Source: Devosia ureilytica (GTDB lineage: Bacteria > Pseudomonadota > Alphaproteobacteria > Rhizobiales > Devosiaceae). From it: 64,000 bases of DNA. How positions within the stretch are numbered: position 1 is the first letter of the stretch; every line of letters starts with the position of its first letter. Below the pieces are notes generated by a model. That model worked only from the letters and a program-made list of their open reading frames with translations. It was not told where the DNA came from and ran no database searches. Where the stretch lies: contig NZ_JAMZCU010000002.1 in NCBI RefSeq assembly GCF_024273195.1, forward strand, positions 372,001 to 436,000. Direction: 5' to 3'. The position numbers were made by a program, and so were the translations under genes. Of the stretch, positions 15,810 through 22,411 are shown one piece after another.

Positions 15810-16315
15810 CAGAAACCCTCTTTCAGCGCGAGTTTTCCGTATTCCGGGCGCCATAGGCCCAGCTCGGCCATCGTGACCACGACGCGGTTATAGCCCATCT
15901 GGTTCCGCAGTACCTCGGCTCGGGCAAGCGCCTCGCGGACCGGCCATGGCCCCATCTCGCTGCCGGCCTCATAAACACCGTTCGCCGCTACTCGGGCGCA
16001 CCAGTAGATGCTGGCGGTGGGTTCCACATAAGTCAGGCCAGCCACCAGCATTTCAACGCTGGTGCCGCCTATGCCAACAGTGATCGCATCCTCGGCTATC
16101 TCATCGTCCCGCGTGGTCCATTGATAGATGGGTGGGTCGAGATCGCGCAGCATCGCCTTGATGGTCGCTTCCCGCTCGTCTGCGCATTCCTCGGCGCGGC
16201 GATGGGCCGGGATGCGATCGAGCTCGACCAGCAGCTTGCGCAGTCGGGCGATTTCATTGTCTCGCTTGGGGTCGATTGAGGGAGCGCGGGCCATGGGCGC
16301 CAGAGTGTCACGCAA
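15809..16315 (-). CDS. Unknown protein translationally coupled to the SRAP gene
   Basis: This 168-residue protein has an N-terminal helical segment (ARLRKLLVELDRIPAHRRAE), an alpha/beta middle, and a C-terminal part GYNRVVVTMAELGLWRPEYG then KLALKEGF. I chose the TTG at 16315 because GAGG lies 5 bases upstream; an ATG at 16294 is the alternative. The stop overlaps the SRAP start by one base. The last ~35 residues resemble the end of a shorter frame at 16821, so the family has been duplicated locally. I do not recognise a function; a role linked to DNA repair is only suggested by the coupling. Confidence 0.6.
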   Translation of the reverse strand: MRDTLAPMARAPSIDPKRDNEIARLRKLLVELDRIPAHRRAEECADEREATIKAMLRDLDPPIYQWTTRDDEIAEDAITVGIGGTSVEMLVAGLTYVEPTASIYWCARVAANGVYEAGSEMGPWPVREALARAEVLRNQMGYNRVVVTMAELGLWRPEYGKLALKEGF

Positions 16316-16442
16316 TTCCGCCTCTCGCCACCAAACCCGCGCGCAGCAACTGATCGGTGGGTTTGGTACCAGTGCGCCAACAGGCTACTCGGCCCGTCCA
16401 AGATAACGCCGCTGCGATTTCATTTGAGGGTGGTGTGTACGA

Positions 16443-16670
16443 CTAGCCGCTCGGAGTTTGGGGTTCGGTCCACAGGATGTCAGTCTCCTTGAGCGAGCCG
16501 TGGGTTCGGCCGGACAAGGCTCGTATCGAAGAACGCTTCGCGAGGACTATTTTTCCCTGATATCGCTGCCGTGCCAGCTCCGGGTCGAGAACCTCCAGGC
16601 GCAAAACTTCATCAGGGTCATCGCCCTCAGGGATTCTGACAATAACGCGCCCTTTGAACTCGCCATACAT
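16443..16670 (-). CDS. Small hypothetical protein
   Basis: This 75-residue protein starts at ATG 16670 with GGGAGGG five bases upstream, an excellent site. It begins with strands (MYGEFKGRVIVRIPEGDDPD) and is followed by helix-rich sequence and a polar tail (HGSLKETDILWTEPQTPSG). No family is recognised. It stands 127 bases upstream of the SRAP-linked gene on the same strand and may share its transcript. Confidence 0.5.
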   Translation of the reverse strand: MYGEFKGRVIVRIPEGDDPDEVLRLEVLDPELARQRYQGKIVLAKRSSIRALSGRTHGSLKETDILWTEPQTPSG

Positions 16671-16820
16671 TCTCACCCTCCCAACTAGCGTTTTGGCAAC
16701 TGTAGCACGGGCAACGGCTATGCCGTCCGGCAGGGAAAGACGTAGCGGCCAAAAAGTCTCCCACTATCTGGCGGATCGCCTCGGATCGATGCTTCAGGCG
16801 TGGCTATAGGGGTTGCAGAT

Positions 16821-17033
16821 TTAAAGCCCCTCGGTTTCGGCCATTCTGCCCCAAGATTCCCGCTTTAAGCCTCGCTCCTGAAGCAGGACAACAACACGCT
16901 CATACCCGACGGTAAGACCTGAGGCACGGAGCCAGCCGTAAAATTTCCAGTTGTCACAGTAGACTTTCCGATCTTTAATCCTGCATTGCCGTTTCTGAAC
17001 TCTGCAAGATGTCAGGGCCTCCAAGTGCCCCGC
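16821..17033 (-). pseudogene. Probable remnant related to the SRAP-coupled unknown gene
   Basis: The end of this minus-strand frame reads VGYERVVVLLQERGLKRESW then GRMAETEGL. This aligns with the end of the gene at 15809-16315 (MGYNRVVVTMAELGLWRPEY, GKLALKEGF): same length, same VGY/MGY-x-RVVV core, same final EG(L/F). The upstream part of the frame does not match and runs antisense into the small membrane gene at 17052. I read it as a truncated copy rather than a working gene. The left limit is the stop; the right limit is approximate. Confidence 0.4.
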
Positions 17034-17051
17034 TAAAGGGGAGTATGCCCG

Positions 17052-17225
17052 ATGGATAAGAAATACCCGACGTATGCCGAAGCCAAGGCGGAGGCGGTGC
17101 GCAATGGCACAGAGATTCGACGTCAAATGAAAATCCAGTCCCGGCGTTTCGCGACGCTATTCTTGCTACTGGGCTTGGCAGGATGCGCTATCAGCTTTTG
17201 GGTGCTGTATGGTCAAGGGCTGTAA
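17052..17225 (+). CDS. Small single-pass membrane protein upstream of a LemA-like gene
   Basis: This 57-residue protein starts at ATG 17052 behind GGGGAG. It has a basic, helical N-terminus (YAEAKAEAVRNGTEIRRQMK) and one membrane helix (FATLFLLLGLAGCAISFWVL), ending YGQGL. The LemA-like gene starts on the base after its stop, so they are almost certainly coupled. The LAGC could look like a lipobox, but it lies inside the helix and far from the N-terminus, so a lipoprotein is unlikely. Confidence 0.6.
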   Translation: MDKKYPTYAEAKAEAVRNGTEIRRQMKIQSRRFATLFLLLGLAGCAISFWVLYGQGL

Positions 17226-17813
17226 ATGTCCGATGAGGCCATCAAGTCAGGAATAAGCGCAGCTTTCGGAACGGCAGTAACATTCGTTTCCTTCGTAGTC
17301 TTTGTACTATCGGGAGATCCACTTGTTGGTCTGTTCGTGTTGGCGGGGTTGGTCTGGGCGATAATCGCGCAATGGCTGCTGCACATTGAGCTAACGAAGC
17401 TAAGCGAGGATATTGACGAGGCCGTCTCAAATTTTCGGATGTTGCTTAGCCGAACAGAGCTGCTCCAGGCGCGCGTTGAGCAGATTGCGGACGCCTTGTC
17501 TCGAGATGAGGCTCTCGTGCATTTGGGTATAGTCGACGGACTTAGATCGGCGGCCGCAACTCTTGCGTCCAGCCCGGCACCATCTTTTGTACTGACCAAT
17601 CTGGCGGCTAACTTCCCGAAGCTTAACAATGTTGCGGGTTTCACCGAGGCGCAAAGAACAGCTAGGGAGATGGAGCAAAGGATCGATACTGATCTTCGGT
17701 CGGTATACTCTAAGGTTGCTGCCTACAACATGGCGGTCAAATCTCCGCCCACTTCATTTTTTGCTGGCATAATGAACTTCGCGCCCCGCAGCGACCTGAA
17801 TTATGGAAGGTGA
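17226..17813 (+). CDS. LemA-like membrane protein
   Basis: This 195-residue protein has two N-terminal membrane helices (FGTAVTFVSFVVFVLSG and PLVGLFVLAGLVWAIIAQWL), then a helical domain. Its C-terminal features match LemA proteins: an NFPKLNNVAGFTEAQ segment, an E-R-I-x-D-x-R run (REMEQRIDTDLRSVYSKVAA), YNMAVKSPPTSFFAG and a final NFAP. LemA proteins are membrane-anchored four-helix bundles of uncertain function. It differs from usual LemA in having two helices and a divergent early domain. It starts directly after the small membrane gene. It could be a prophage-carried surface or membrane modifier. Confidence 0.6.
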   Translation: MSDEAIKSGISAAFGTAVTFVSFVVFVLSGDPLVGLFVLAGLVWAIIAQWLLHIELTKLSEDIDEAVSNFRMLLSRTELLQARVEQIADALSRDEALVHLGIVDGLRSAAATLASSPAPSFVLTNLAANFPKLNNVAGFTEAQRTAREMEQRIDTDLRSVYSKVAAYNMAVKSPPTSFFAGIMNFAPRSDLNYGR

Positions 17814-17921
17814 TCACTTGGAGCGCGAGGTGTCCCCATGCGCCGGCGCAACACCTTACCGCTTAACTTTAAACCTGTAGACGTTGACCCAGCCCGGGAC
17901 CGGATGCTGGCACATGCACCA

Positions 17922-18350
17922 TCAGCACCAGATCTCCCGGCCATTCGGCCAGTGCCGTGCCAGCCCTTCGTCAATCAAGATATCGCCCACATCACACCCG
18001 CCGATCCTGATGGTGGCCAGGATCCGCCCATACCGGTCTTCGCCGTGGGTTTCGACGGTAAACGGGTTCTGGTTGAGCAATTCGCGCAATCTGGCGCTGG
18101 CACGGTGGGCAAGCTCTACCTCTGCCCTGCCCCCGCAAATGTCATTGTATGGCTCAGGCGTGTCGTAGGATTCCAGCCTCAGGTTGTGACCCTCTAGCCA
18201 AATGGTGTCGCCATCCACAATGCAGGTGTGCCGGACGCTCCCGCACATGGGGAAGTTTACACGCCATTCTTGCGCGAGTGCCGGTGGCCCCGGCCATGCG
18301 GTCATGATGACGCTGCAAAGAAGCCAAGACAACACGGCCTGACGCTTCAT
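17922..18350 (-). CDS. Secreted thermonuclease (SNase)-like protein
   Basis: This 142-residue protein has a signal peptide (MKRQAVLSWLLCSVIMTAWP, ending near ALA-QE) and an SNase fold: CIVDGDTIWLEGHNLRLESY with DTPEP, then ETHGEDRYGRILATI. The arginine in LRLESYDTPEP and that in DRYGR correspond to the catalytic Arg pair of staphylococcal nuclease. It would act outside the cytoplasm as a Ca2+-dependent nuclease. Its start overlaps the stop of the XRE gene by 4 bases, so the regulator and the nuclease are cotranscribed. Confidence 0.8.
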   Translation of the reverse strand: MKRQAVLSWLLCSVIMTAWPGPPALAQEWRVNFPMCGSVRHTCIVDGDTIWLEGHNLRLESYDTPEPYNDICGGRAEVELAHRASARLRELLNQNPFTVETHGEDRYGRILATIRIGGCDVGDILIDEGLARHWPNGREIWC

Positions 18351-18589
18351 GCGCCGGCATCCTTACGCTTCGCCCAGCGCACCCCGGCGCCCCCGCCGTT
18401 TTCCGGAATGAACTCGATCCCTGCCGCCTCGAAGGTCAAGCGGACAAGCTTTTGGTTGCTGTCGCGCATTTCCCCGCCTTTTTCGAAGGCTCGCAGTGAC
18501 ACAACGCTTATGGAAACACGCGTTGCCAGCTCCGCTTGCGTCCAGTCCAACAAAGCGCGAGCGGCTCGGCACTGTTCTGAGGTCAGCAT
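18347..18589 (-). CDS. XRE-family helix-turn-helix regulator
   Basis: This 80-residue protein has a compact XRE-type HTH: SEQCRAARALLDWTQAELAT, then RVSISVVSLRAFEKGG and a C-terminal strand region FEAAGIEFIPENGGGAGVRW. Small proteins with this HTH and the 'GIEFI(P/D)..GVR' end are common single-domain repressors in alphaproteobacteria. AAGGA precedes the ATG. It is divergent from the operon starting at 18683, and a 12-bp inverted repeat spans the gap, with one arm beside its own start. It probably controls both itself and the divergent operon. Confidence 0.8.
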   Translation of the reverse strand: MLTSEQCRAARALLDWTQAELATRVSISVVSLRAFEKGGEMRDSNQKLVRLTFEAAGIEFIPENGGGAGVRWAKRKDAGA

Positions 18590-18590
18590 A

Positions 18591-18656
18591 AACTTTCCTT
18601 TTTAATAATTTTGGTATTGAAAACATAACTTACATGGGTTACCTAAAAGGAAAGTT
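18591..18656. promoter_or_regulatory. Divergent promoter region with a 12-bp perfect inverted repeat
   Basis: AACTTTCCTTTT at 18591-18602 is the exact reverse complement of AAAAGGAAAGTT at 18645-18656, with 42 AT-rich bases between. The arms sit at the two edges of the gap between the XRE gene and the divergent phage operon. The left arm also contains the ribosome-binding site of the XRE gene. This layout suggests an operator pair for the XRE protein, or DNA looping. Confidence 0.5.
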
Positions 18657-18682
18657 AGCGACCAAATCAGAAAGCCGCAAGC

Positions 18683-19003
18683 ATGTTTGACCGCTCTGCA
18701 ATCATGTCGAAAGCCTGGGCCGATTACCGCCGCGATGAATTCCGGGGCTGGGGCGTCCGTCCAGGCGAGCCCTTCAATCGCAAACGCTTCGCCTATTGCC
18801 TTCGCATTGTGTGGGCAGTGGCAAAGGAACGCGCCGCGCGCGCTGCTGCCGAACCGGTCCCGGCTCCCGTTGCCAAGCCCTGCACCAATCCTGTCCGCGC
18901 CGCTGAAATCCGTGCCGACCTCTTCGACATGGAAATGGGCAATTTCATCAACTGGACTCGCCACGCCAGCCTCGGGGCTGAACTGGCCCGCCTTCACGTC
19001 TAA
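18683..19003 (+). CDS. Phage-associated hypothetical protein
   Basis: This 106-residue protein begins MFDRSAIMSKAWADYRRDEF, followed by a basic, aromatic stretch (FNRKRFAYCLRIVWAVAKER), an Ala/Pro linker and an acidic C-terminal helix. Similar openings (RSAIM..AW..YR) occur in small early genes of rhizobial prophages, but no function is known. It is the first gene of the divergent operon, with the inverted-repeat control region upstream, and lies 13 bases before the next gene. Its ribosome-binding site is weak. Confidence 0.6.
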   Translation: MFDRSAIMSKAWADYRRDEFRGWGVRPGEPFNRKRFAYCLRIVWAVAKERAARAAAEPVPAPVAKPCTNPVRAAEIRADLFDMEMGNFINWTRHASLGAELARLHV

Positions 19004-19016
19004 GAGGAGAAATTCC

Positions 19017-19349
19017 ATGACAGTCAAAGAAACGGTCTACTTCCGGATTGCGGCCCACACGGTGGCTGTTGCCCGGCTCGACGCAGCCTGTGACCCGGCT
19101 GACGACATTGCCGCGAAGCAACGCGGTGAGGTCGTCACGCCTGAGGCGGTCGCCGAACGTGACGCAGCCGACCAAGCGGAACTTTCGGCTTTCGAGGAAC
19201 TGCTGGCTTACGTGCCGGTCAATACCGTCGAGCACTGCCGCAAGGTGGAGTACCTGCAATTCGCCCTACGCTGCCGGGAGCCTTTGGATCGGGACGAAAT
19301 GAGCGTCCTGCTTCATTCCCTGCGCCAGTATCGGCCACGCGCTGCCTGA
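19017..19349 (+). CDS. Phage-associated hypothetical protein
   Basis: This 110-residue protein starts at ATG 19017 behind AAGAGGAGA, which rules out the much longer frame opening at 18687. It is acidic and helical (VYFRIAAHTVAVARLDAACD, EEDLL-type stretches, EYLQFALRCREPLDRDEMSV). No family is recognised. It follows the previous gene by 13 bases and belongs to the same operon of small genes. Confidence 0.6.
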   Translation: MTVKETVYFRIAAHTVAVARLDAACDPADDIAAKQRGEVVTPEAVAERDAADQAELSAFEELLAYVPVNTVEHCRKVEYLQFALRCREPLDRDEMSVLLHSLRQYRPRAA

Positions 19350-19423
19350 CCCAGATAGCGGCTCGGGAAAGCGTTGCGACCGCCTCCCGAGCCTCCCCAC
19401 GAAATCACTTGGAGGTCATTTCT

Positions 19424-20077
19424 ATGGATACCCAGAACGTACTTTCCCGCCGCTCTCTGCTCAAGGCGTCTTCAGTGCTTGCCGCGTCAGTTATGGCAGC
19501 GCCCGCCGCTGCGATTGCAGCGCCCGCTCTTCCCGATACGCTCAAGTCCTTGATGGCTGAATACGCTGACGCCGCCGATGGGATGCGCCTCACTGATGCC
19601 GCACGCATTGAAGCGCGGGTGCGCCGGGACAAGATGCTGGCCGATGGCAATCTGGTCTTTGTGAGCATGCATGGGGAGGCCACACGTCTGGGCGAAAGGG
19701 GGGCGACCATCCGCCCCGACTTGGCTTTTGAGCAGTTGGAGGATGACCTTGTGGTGGCATTGACCGAGGCCAGCAACGCCAACGACAAGCGTCGCGCCCG
19801 CCGCAACCATGCCGACGCAAAGCGCCTGCTGACCAAGCAAGCGGAACGCTATTACGCCATTGTCGGCCAATCCGGTTGGGAACAGGCCATTGAGGCCGAG
19901 AACGAGGCGTACCAGCGCTTCAAAGCCGCTCGCCAATCGCTCCGGGACTATCGCCCCCAGACCATGCCGGAAGTCGCCGCCCTGATCCGCTGCTTTGACG
20001 CGGTGGGCCTTTATCCCGGAAGCGAGAACGGGCTCGGGGTCCGTGACCTCGCCAACATGCTGGACGAGGTGGCCTGA
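19424..20077 (+). CDS. Exported hypothetical protein with Tat-like signal
   Basis: This 217-residue protein starts at ATG 19424 with GGAGG 8 bases upstream. The N-terminus NVLSRRSLLKASSVLAASVM followed by AAPAAAIAAPA fits a twin-arginine signal (SRRSLLK) with an Ala-rich h-region. The mature part is charged and helical (RRARRNHADAKRLLTKQAER), with GLYPGSENGLGVRDLANMLD near the end. I do not recognise a family. A Tat-exported protein inside an operon of small early prophage genes is unexpected. It overlaps the next gene by one base (TGATG). Confidence 0.6.
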   Translation: MDTQNVLSRRSLLKASSVLAASVMAAPAAAIAAPALPDTLKSLMAEYADAADGMRLTDAARIEARVRRDKMLADGNLVFVSMHGEATRLGERGATIRPDLAFEQLEDDLVVALTEASNANDKRRARRNHADAKRLLTKQAERYYAIVGQSGWEQAIEAENEAYQRFKAARQSLRDYRPQTMPEVAALIRCFDAVGLYPGSENGLGVRDLANMLDEVA

Positions 20078-20526
20078 TGAACGCGCCATTTGTTTCGCTT
20101 CCGTCTGTTTCGCCACGAGAGTTCGCCAAGGCCATTGCCGACCGCATCGAAGCCCATATGCAGGCCTTGGACGCTCTCATTGCCTTGCTTGACGCCTTGG
20201 AGGGCGATCCTGACATTGAGCCAACCTTAGGAGCCCCTGAGCGTCATCCGACGCCATGCTATTGGGGCGTGGGCTCATGCTCTTCAGTTCAAGGCGATCA
20301 ATCGATGTGGGCGCAGGGGGACAACTCCGCACCTGCTGACGACGCCGAAGCGGTGAACGAGGATGGGGACGAACTGTCTCCGGGTGAACTGTCCGGCCCT
20401 ATTCCCGGTGGCTCGGACTTTGGGGTGGATTCACTCCAGCAGCCAGCGGGAGCCCCGACCTTTTCGCCGGTTGGGTCATGGTTGATGGCCGCGGTGGATT
20501 TGCACCTCTCCGGGGGTGCGAAATGA
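20077..20526 (+). CDS. Phage-associated hypothetical protein, acidic
   Basis: This 149-residue protein has a helical N-terminal third (REFAKAIADRIEAHMQALDA) and then long acidic, Gly/Ser/Pro-rich, probably disordered sequence (ADDAEAVNEDGDELSPGELS) ending in a short hydrophobic segment. No family is recognised. It shares one base with the preceding gene and four with the following GcrA-like gene, so it is translated as part of a chain. Confidence 0.55.
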   Translation: MNAPFVSLPSVSPREFAKAIADRIEAHMQALDALIALLDALEGDPDIEPTLGAPERHPTPCYWGVGSCSSVQGDQSMWAQGDNSAPADDAEAVNEDGDELSPGELSGPIPGGSDFGVDSLQQPAGAPTFSPVGSWLMAAVDLHLSGGAK

Positions 20527-20734
20527 CTGTGTCATTGGTCCATCCAAACCGTCCGCTGGGCACCAGCACGCCGATCACCATTGAAGAGCTGAAGGCGGAA
20601 AGCTGTCGCTGGCCACTGTCAGAAGACCCACCATGGCACTTCTGCGGACTGCCCAAGACAAAAAAGGCGCCTATTGCGCCGTCCATGCCTCAATCGCCAA
20701 CCGCACACCGGGCGAAAAGGAAAAGCCAGAATGA
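20523..20734 (+). CDS. Short GcrA-like protein, split by a -1 frameshift at A AAA AAG
   Basis: From ATG 20523 (ATGA overlap upstream) the zero frame reads ITIEELKAESCRWPLSEDPP then WHFCGLPKTKK, the first half of the GcrA-type Cys motif (SCRWP...FCG). In the zero frame the sequence then degenerates and runs to 20924 across the next gene. One base back, the second half appears: GAYCAVHASIANRTPGE, then a stop at 20732-20734 overlapping the next start by ATGA. The joined product is 70 residues with the full C-C-C-H pattern. GcrA is an alphaproteobacterial transcription regulator tied to methylated DNA; this copy has only the C-terminal-type motif. Programmed slippage or a one-base loss both explain it. 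Confidence 0.7.
20660..20666 (+). other. Slippery heptamer A AAA AAG, candidate -1 frameshift site
   Basis: The heptamer lies exactly in register with the zero frame of the GcrA-like gene (codons ACA AAA AAG). It is the same slippery sequence as in E. coli dnaX. A 5-bp GC stem with a 5-base loop (GGCGC, CTATT, GCGCC) begins at its last base, closer than usual for a stimulatory hairpin. The alternative is a deletion in a run of six A. Confidence 0.5.
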
Positions 20735-21036
20735 TGACGCCATCCGAAGCCCTTGCCGCCATCACCAGTGCCGCATTCCAGGAAGGGAAGCAGAGTGCCG
20801 AGGTCATCTGGCGCTACGTTCCTGCCCCGTTGGATCCGGCATGGGTCGAGCAGGTTCAGGACAATGTGGTGGAAGTCGTGGTGGAGCCGTACGCTGCAAA
20901 CCCGCACTTTGCTCAGACGCCTGATTTTCTCAACGCCATTCGGATTTCCGCCTGGGATGGATTCGAGCGGCGCTGGCGTGAACTCACGAAGGAGGGTGGA
21001 AGGCCATTGGCGCGAAGCCGCCCTGCGACCGATTAA
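20731..21036 (+). CDS. Phage-associated hypothetical protein
   Basis: This 101-residue protein begins MMTPSEALAAITSAAFQEGK. It then reads VIWRYVPAPLDPAWVEQVQD and WDGFERRWRELTKEGGRP. The start at 20731 overlaps the stop of the frameshifted GcrA-like frame by ATGA; AAGG lies upstream. No family is recognised. It ends the plus-strand operon and is convergent with the next gene, with only three bases between the stops. Confidence 0.55.
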   Translation: MMTPSEALAAITSAAFQEGKQSAEVIWRYVPAPLDPAWVEQVQDNVVEVVVEPYAANPHFAQTPDFLNAIRISAWDGFERRWRELTKEGGRPLARSRPATD

Positions 21037-21039
21037 TCC

Positions 21040-22089
21040 CTACGGTTGAGCGGATGCCAGGGCTTGCCAAATTTCCTCGTCGCCACGGCGCAGGGGGTCG
21101 AGGTTTTCTGCTACTTCCTCGGCCCAGCTAAGCCACTCTTGGGCAGAACGACCACCGTATGCCGCAGCATCATCGGTGAGGCCACGCTCCCTTAAGGAGG
21201 TCAAGAACTGCCTCAGGTCTTCAGCGCGTCGGCGGTTCGCGGCAAATGACAAAAGCAGTTCGACCCGCGCCTGTTGCCTCTCCGCTTCCTCGCGCTTCAG
21301 TTGCGCGATTTTTCGGCGCTCTTCCGCCAGTCGCTCATTCTCGTACCTTTCATTGGTCCGCCGCTGAAGCTCGGCAGTCTCCTTTTGCAGCCGTTGCGCA
21401 ATAGCTGGGATTTGGTCTTCAAGAGGGCAGTCCCTCTTGTCTGTCCAGCCTCCGGGTCCCATCCAGTGGTGGCTTCCCAGCTCCACGATGAGTTCCCCGG
21501 TTACTTCCAAGCCCACACTGTAGCCTCGCTTAGCCACGTCAGTTTGGAACCGAGTGTCCCATTTGCTGGGCGGAAGGCGCACCTGCTTTAGTTTTTCCCT
21601 GATCCGACATGACACTGTCTGGTCGCCAAATGTAATGTCGGCGGCGTCTTCGGTGCCTTTCACGGAGCCTCCTAGGCGCTCACACGCGTGAAATATCAAG
21701 CTCATGAGCCTTTTTCTGCGGGCTCCGACTTCTGAGCCTTTTCTGACGGCGTCAATCTGGGAGTTGCTTTGGTTCCGAAAGGCTGGCCTGCCACGCCGTA
21801 TCTCTTCGTGAATTTTGCTTGGCAGTTTTTGCAAGCGAGGGTCTGTGCCGTGCTCATCGGCATGCCAGAATACCCGGCATTCTTCACGCTCAGGGTCCGG
21901 CAACGGGGTGGGGGTGACCAGATGCCCCTGCTTGACGTGTTGCCAATAGCCAAATCCGGGTCTTGGAACGTCGAGGTCCTTACAGGTCTTGGTCAATGTG
22001 TAGATGGTGATCCCCAGTTTCTCCGCCACCTGTTCAAGTGGCGCCCACCAGACAAGATGGTACAGCTCCTTGCGTGAAATCGAGGTCAT
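21040..22089 (-). CDS. Conserved accessory protein with N-terminal helix-turn-helix and 'PRPGFGYW' motif
   Basis: This 349-residue protein begins RKELYHLVWWAPLEQVAEKL, then GITIYTLTKTCKDLDVPRPG and FGYWQHVKQGH. This is an HTH-like segment with a (P)RPxxGYW motif that I recall in a widespread family of uncharacterised proteins from bacterial accessory regions. The centre is alpha/beta (GYSVGLEVTGELIVELGSHH) and the C-terminal third is a long charged coiled coil (RYENERLAEERRKIAQLKRE). No catalytic motif is clear. DNA binding is likely from the N-terminus. It is convergent with the small-gene operon and divergent from the AlpA-like gene. Confidence 0.6.
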   Translation of the reverse strand: MTSISRKELYHLVWWAPLEQVAEKLGITIYTLTKTCKDLDVPRPGFGYWQHVKQGHLVTPTPLPDPEREECRVFWHADEHGTDPRLQKLPSKIHEEIRRGRPAFRNQSNSQIDAVRKGSEVGARRKRLMSLIFHACERLGGSVKGTEDAADITFGDQTVSCRIREKLKQVRLPPSKWDTRFQTDVAKRGYSVGLEVTGELIVELGSHHWMGPGGWTDKRDCPLEDQIPAIAQRLQKETAELQRRTNERYENERLAEERRKIAQLKREEAERQQARVELLLSFAANRRRAEDLRQFLTSLRERGLTDDAAAYGGRSAQEWLSWAEEVAENLDPLRRGDEEIWQALASAQP

Positions 22090-22216
22090 GCCGCCGAGAT
22101 CTCCTTCATGTGAGGCAAAAAGTTCGTGTCGTATGCGAAGGTATGTGAATGATAGGGTGTGCGCTCGAAGAACACGGGCGCGCGCACCGGCCGTTCAGCC
22201 GGCGGAGCATAGCCCC

Positions 22217-22411
22217 ATGAAGCCGGTGGCATACTCTGTTTCTGAAGTTCTCAAGACGGTCGGCATCAGTCGCACGACCTTCTACGCCCTGGCCAAGTCC
22301 GGAAAGATCAAGGTCCGAAAGATCGGCACCCGCAGCTTCGTCCTCGCCAAAGATCTAGACGCCTGGCTCGAAAGCCTCCCCGTTCTCCACGAGCTCGGAG
22401 CCGAGGAATGA
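22217..22411 (+). CDS. AlpA/excisionase-type helix-turn-helix protein
   Basis: This 64-residue protein reads YSVSEVLKTVGISRTTFYAL then AKSGKIKVRKIGTRSFVLAK and DLDAWLESLP. That is the winged MerR-like HTH of the AlpA/excisionase family, with the 'I..RK.GTR..V...DLD.WL' end. Such proteins act as recombination directionality factors or as transcription activators of integrase genes. It is close to the tRNA-side end of the element, the usual place for an excisionase. GGAG lies upstream and it overlaps the next gene by ATGA. Confidence 0.8.
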   Translation: MKPVAYSVSEVLKTVGISRTTFYALAKSGKIKVRKIGTRSFVLAKDLDAWLESLPVLHELGAEE

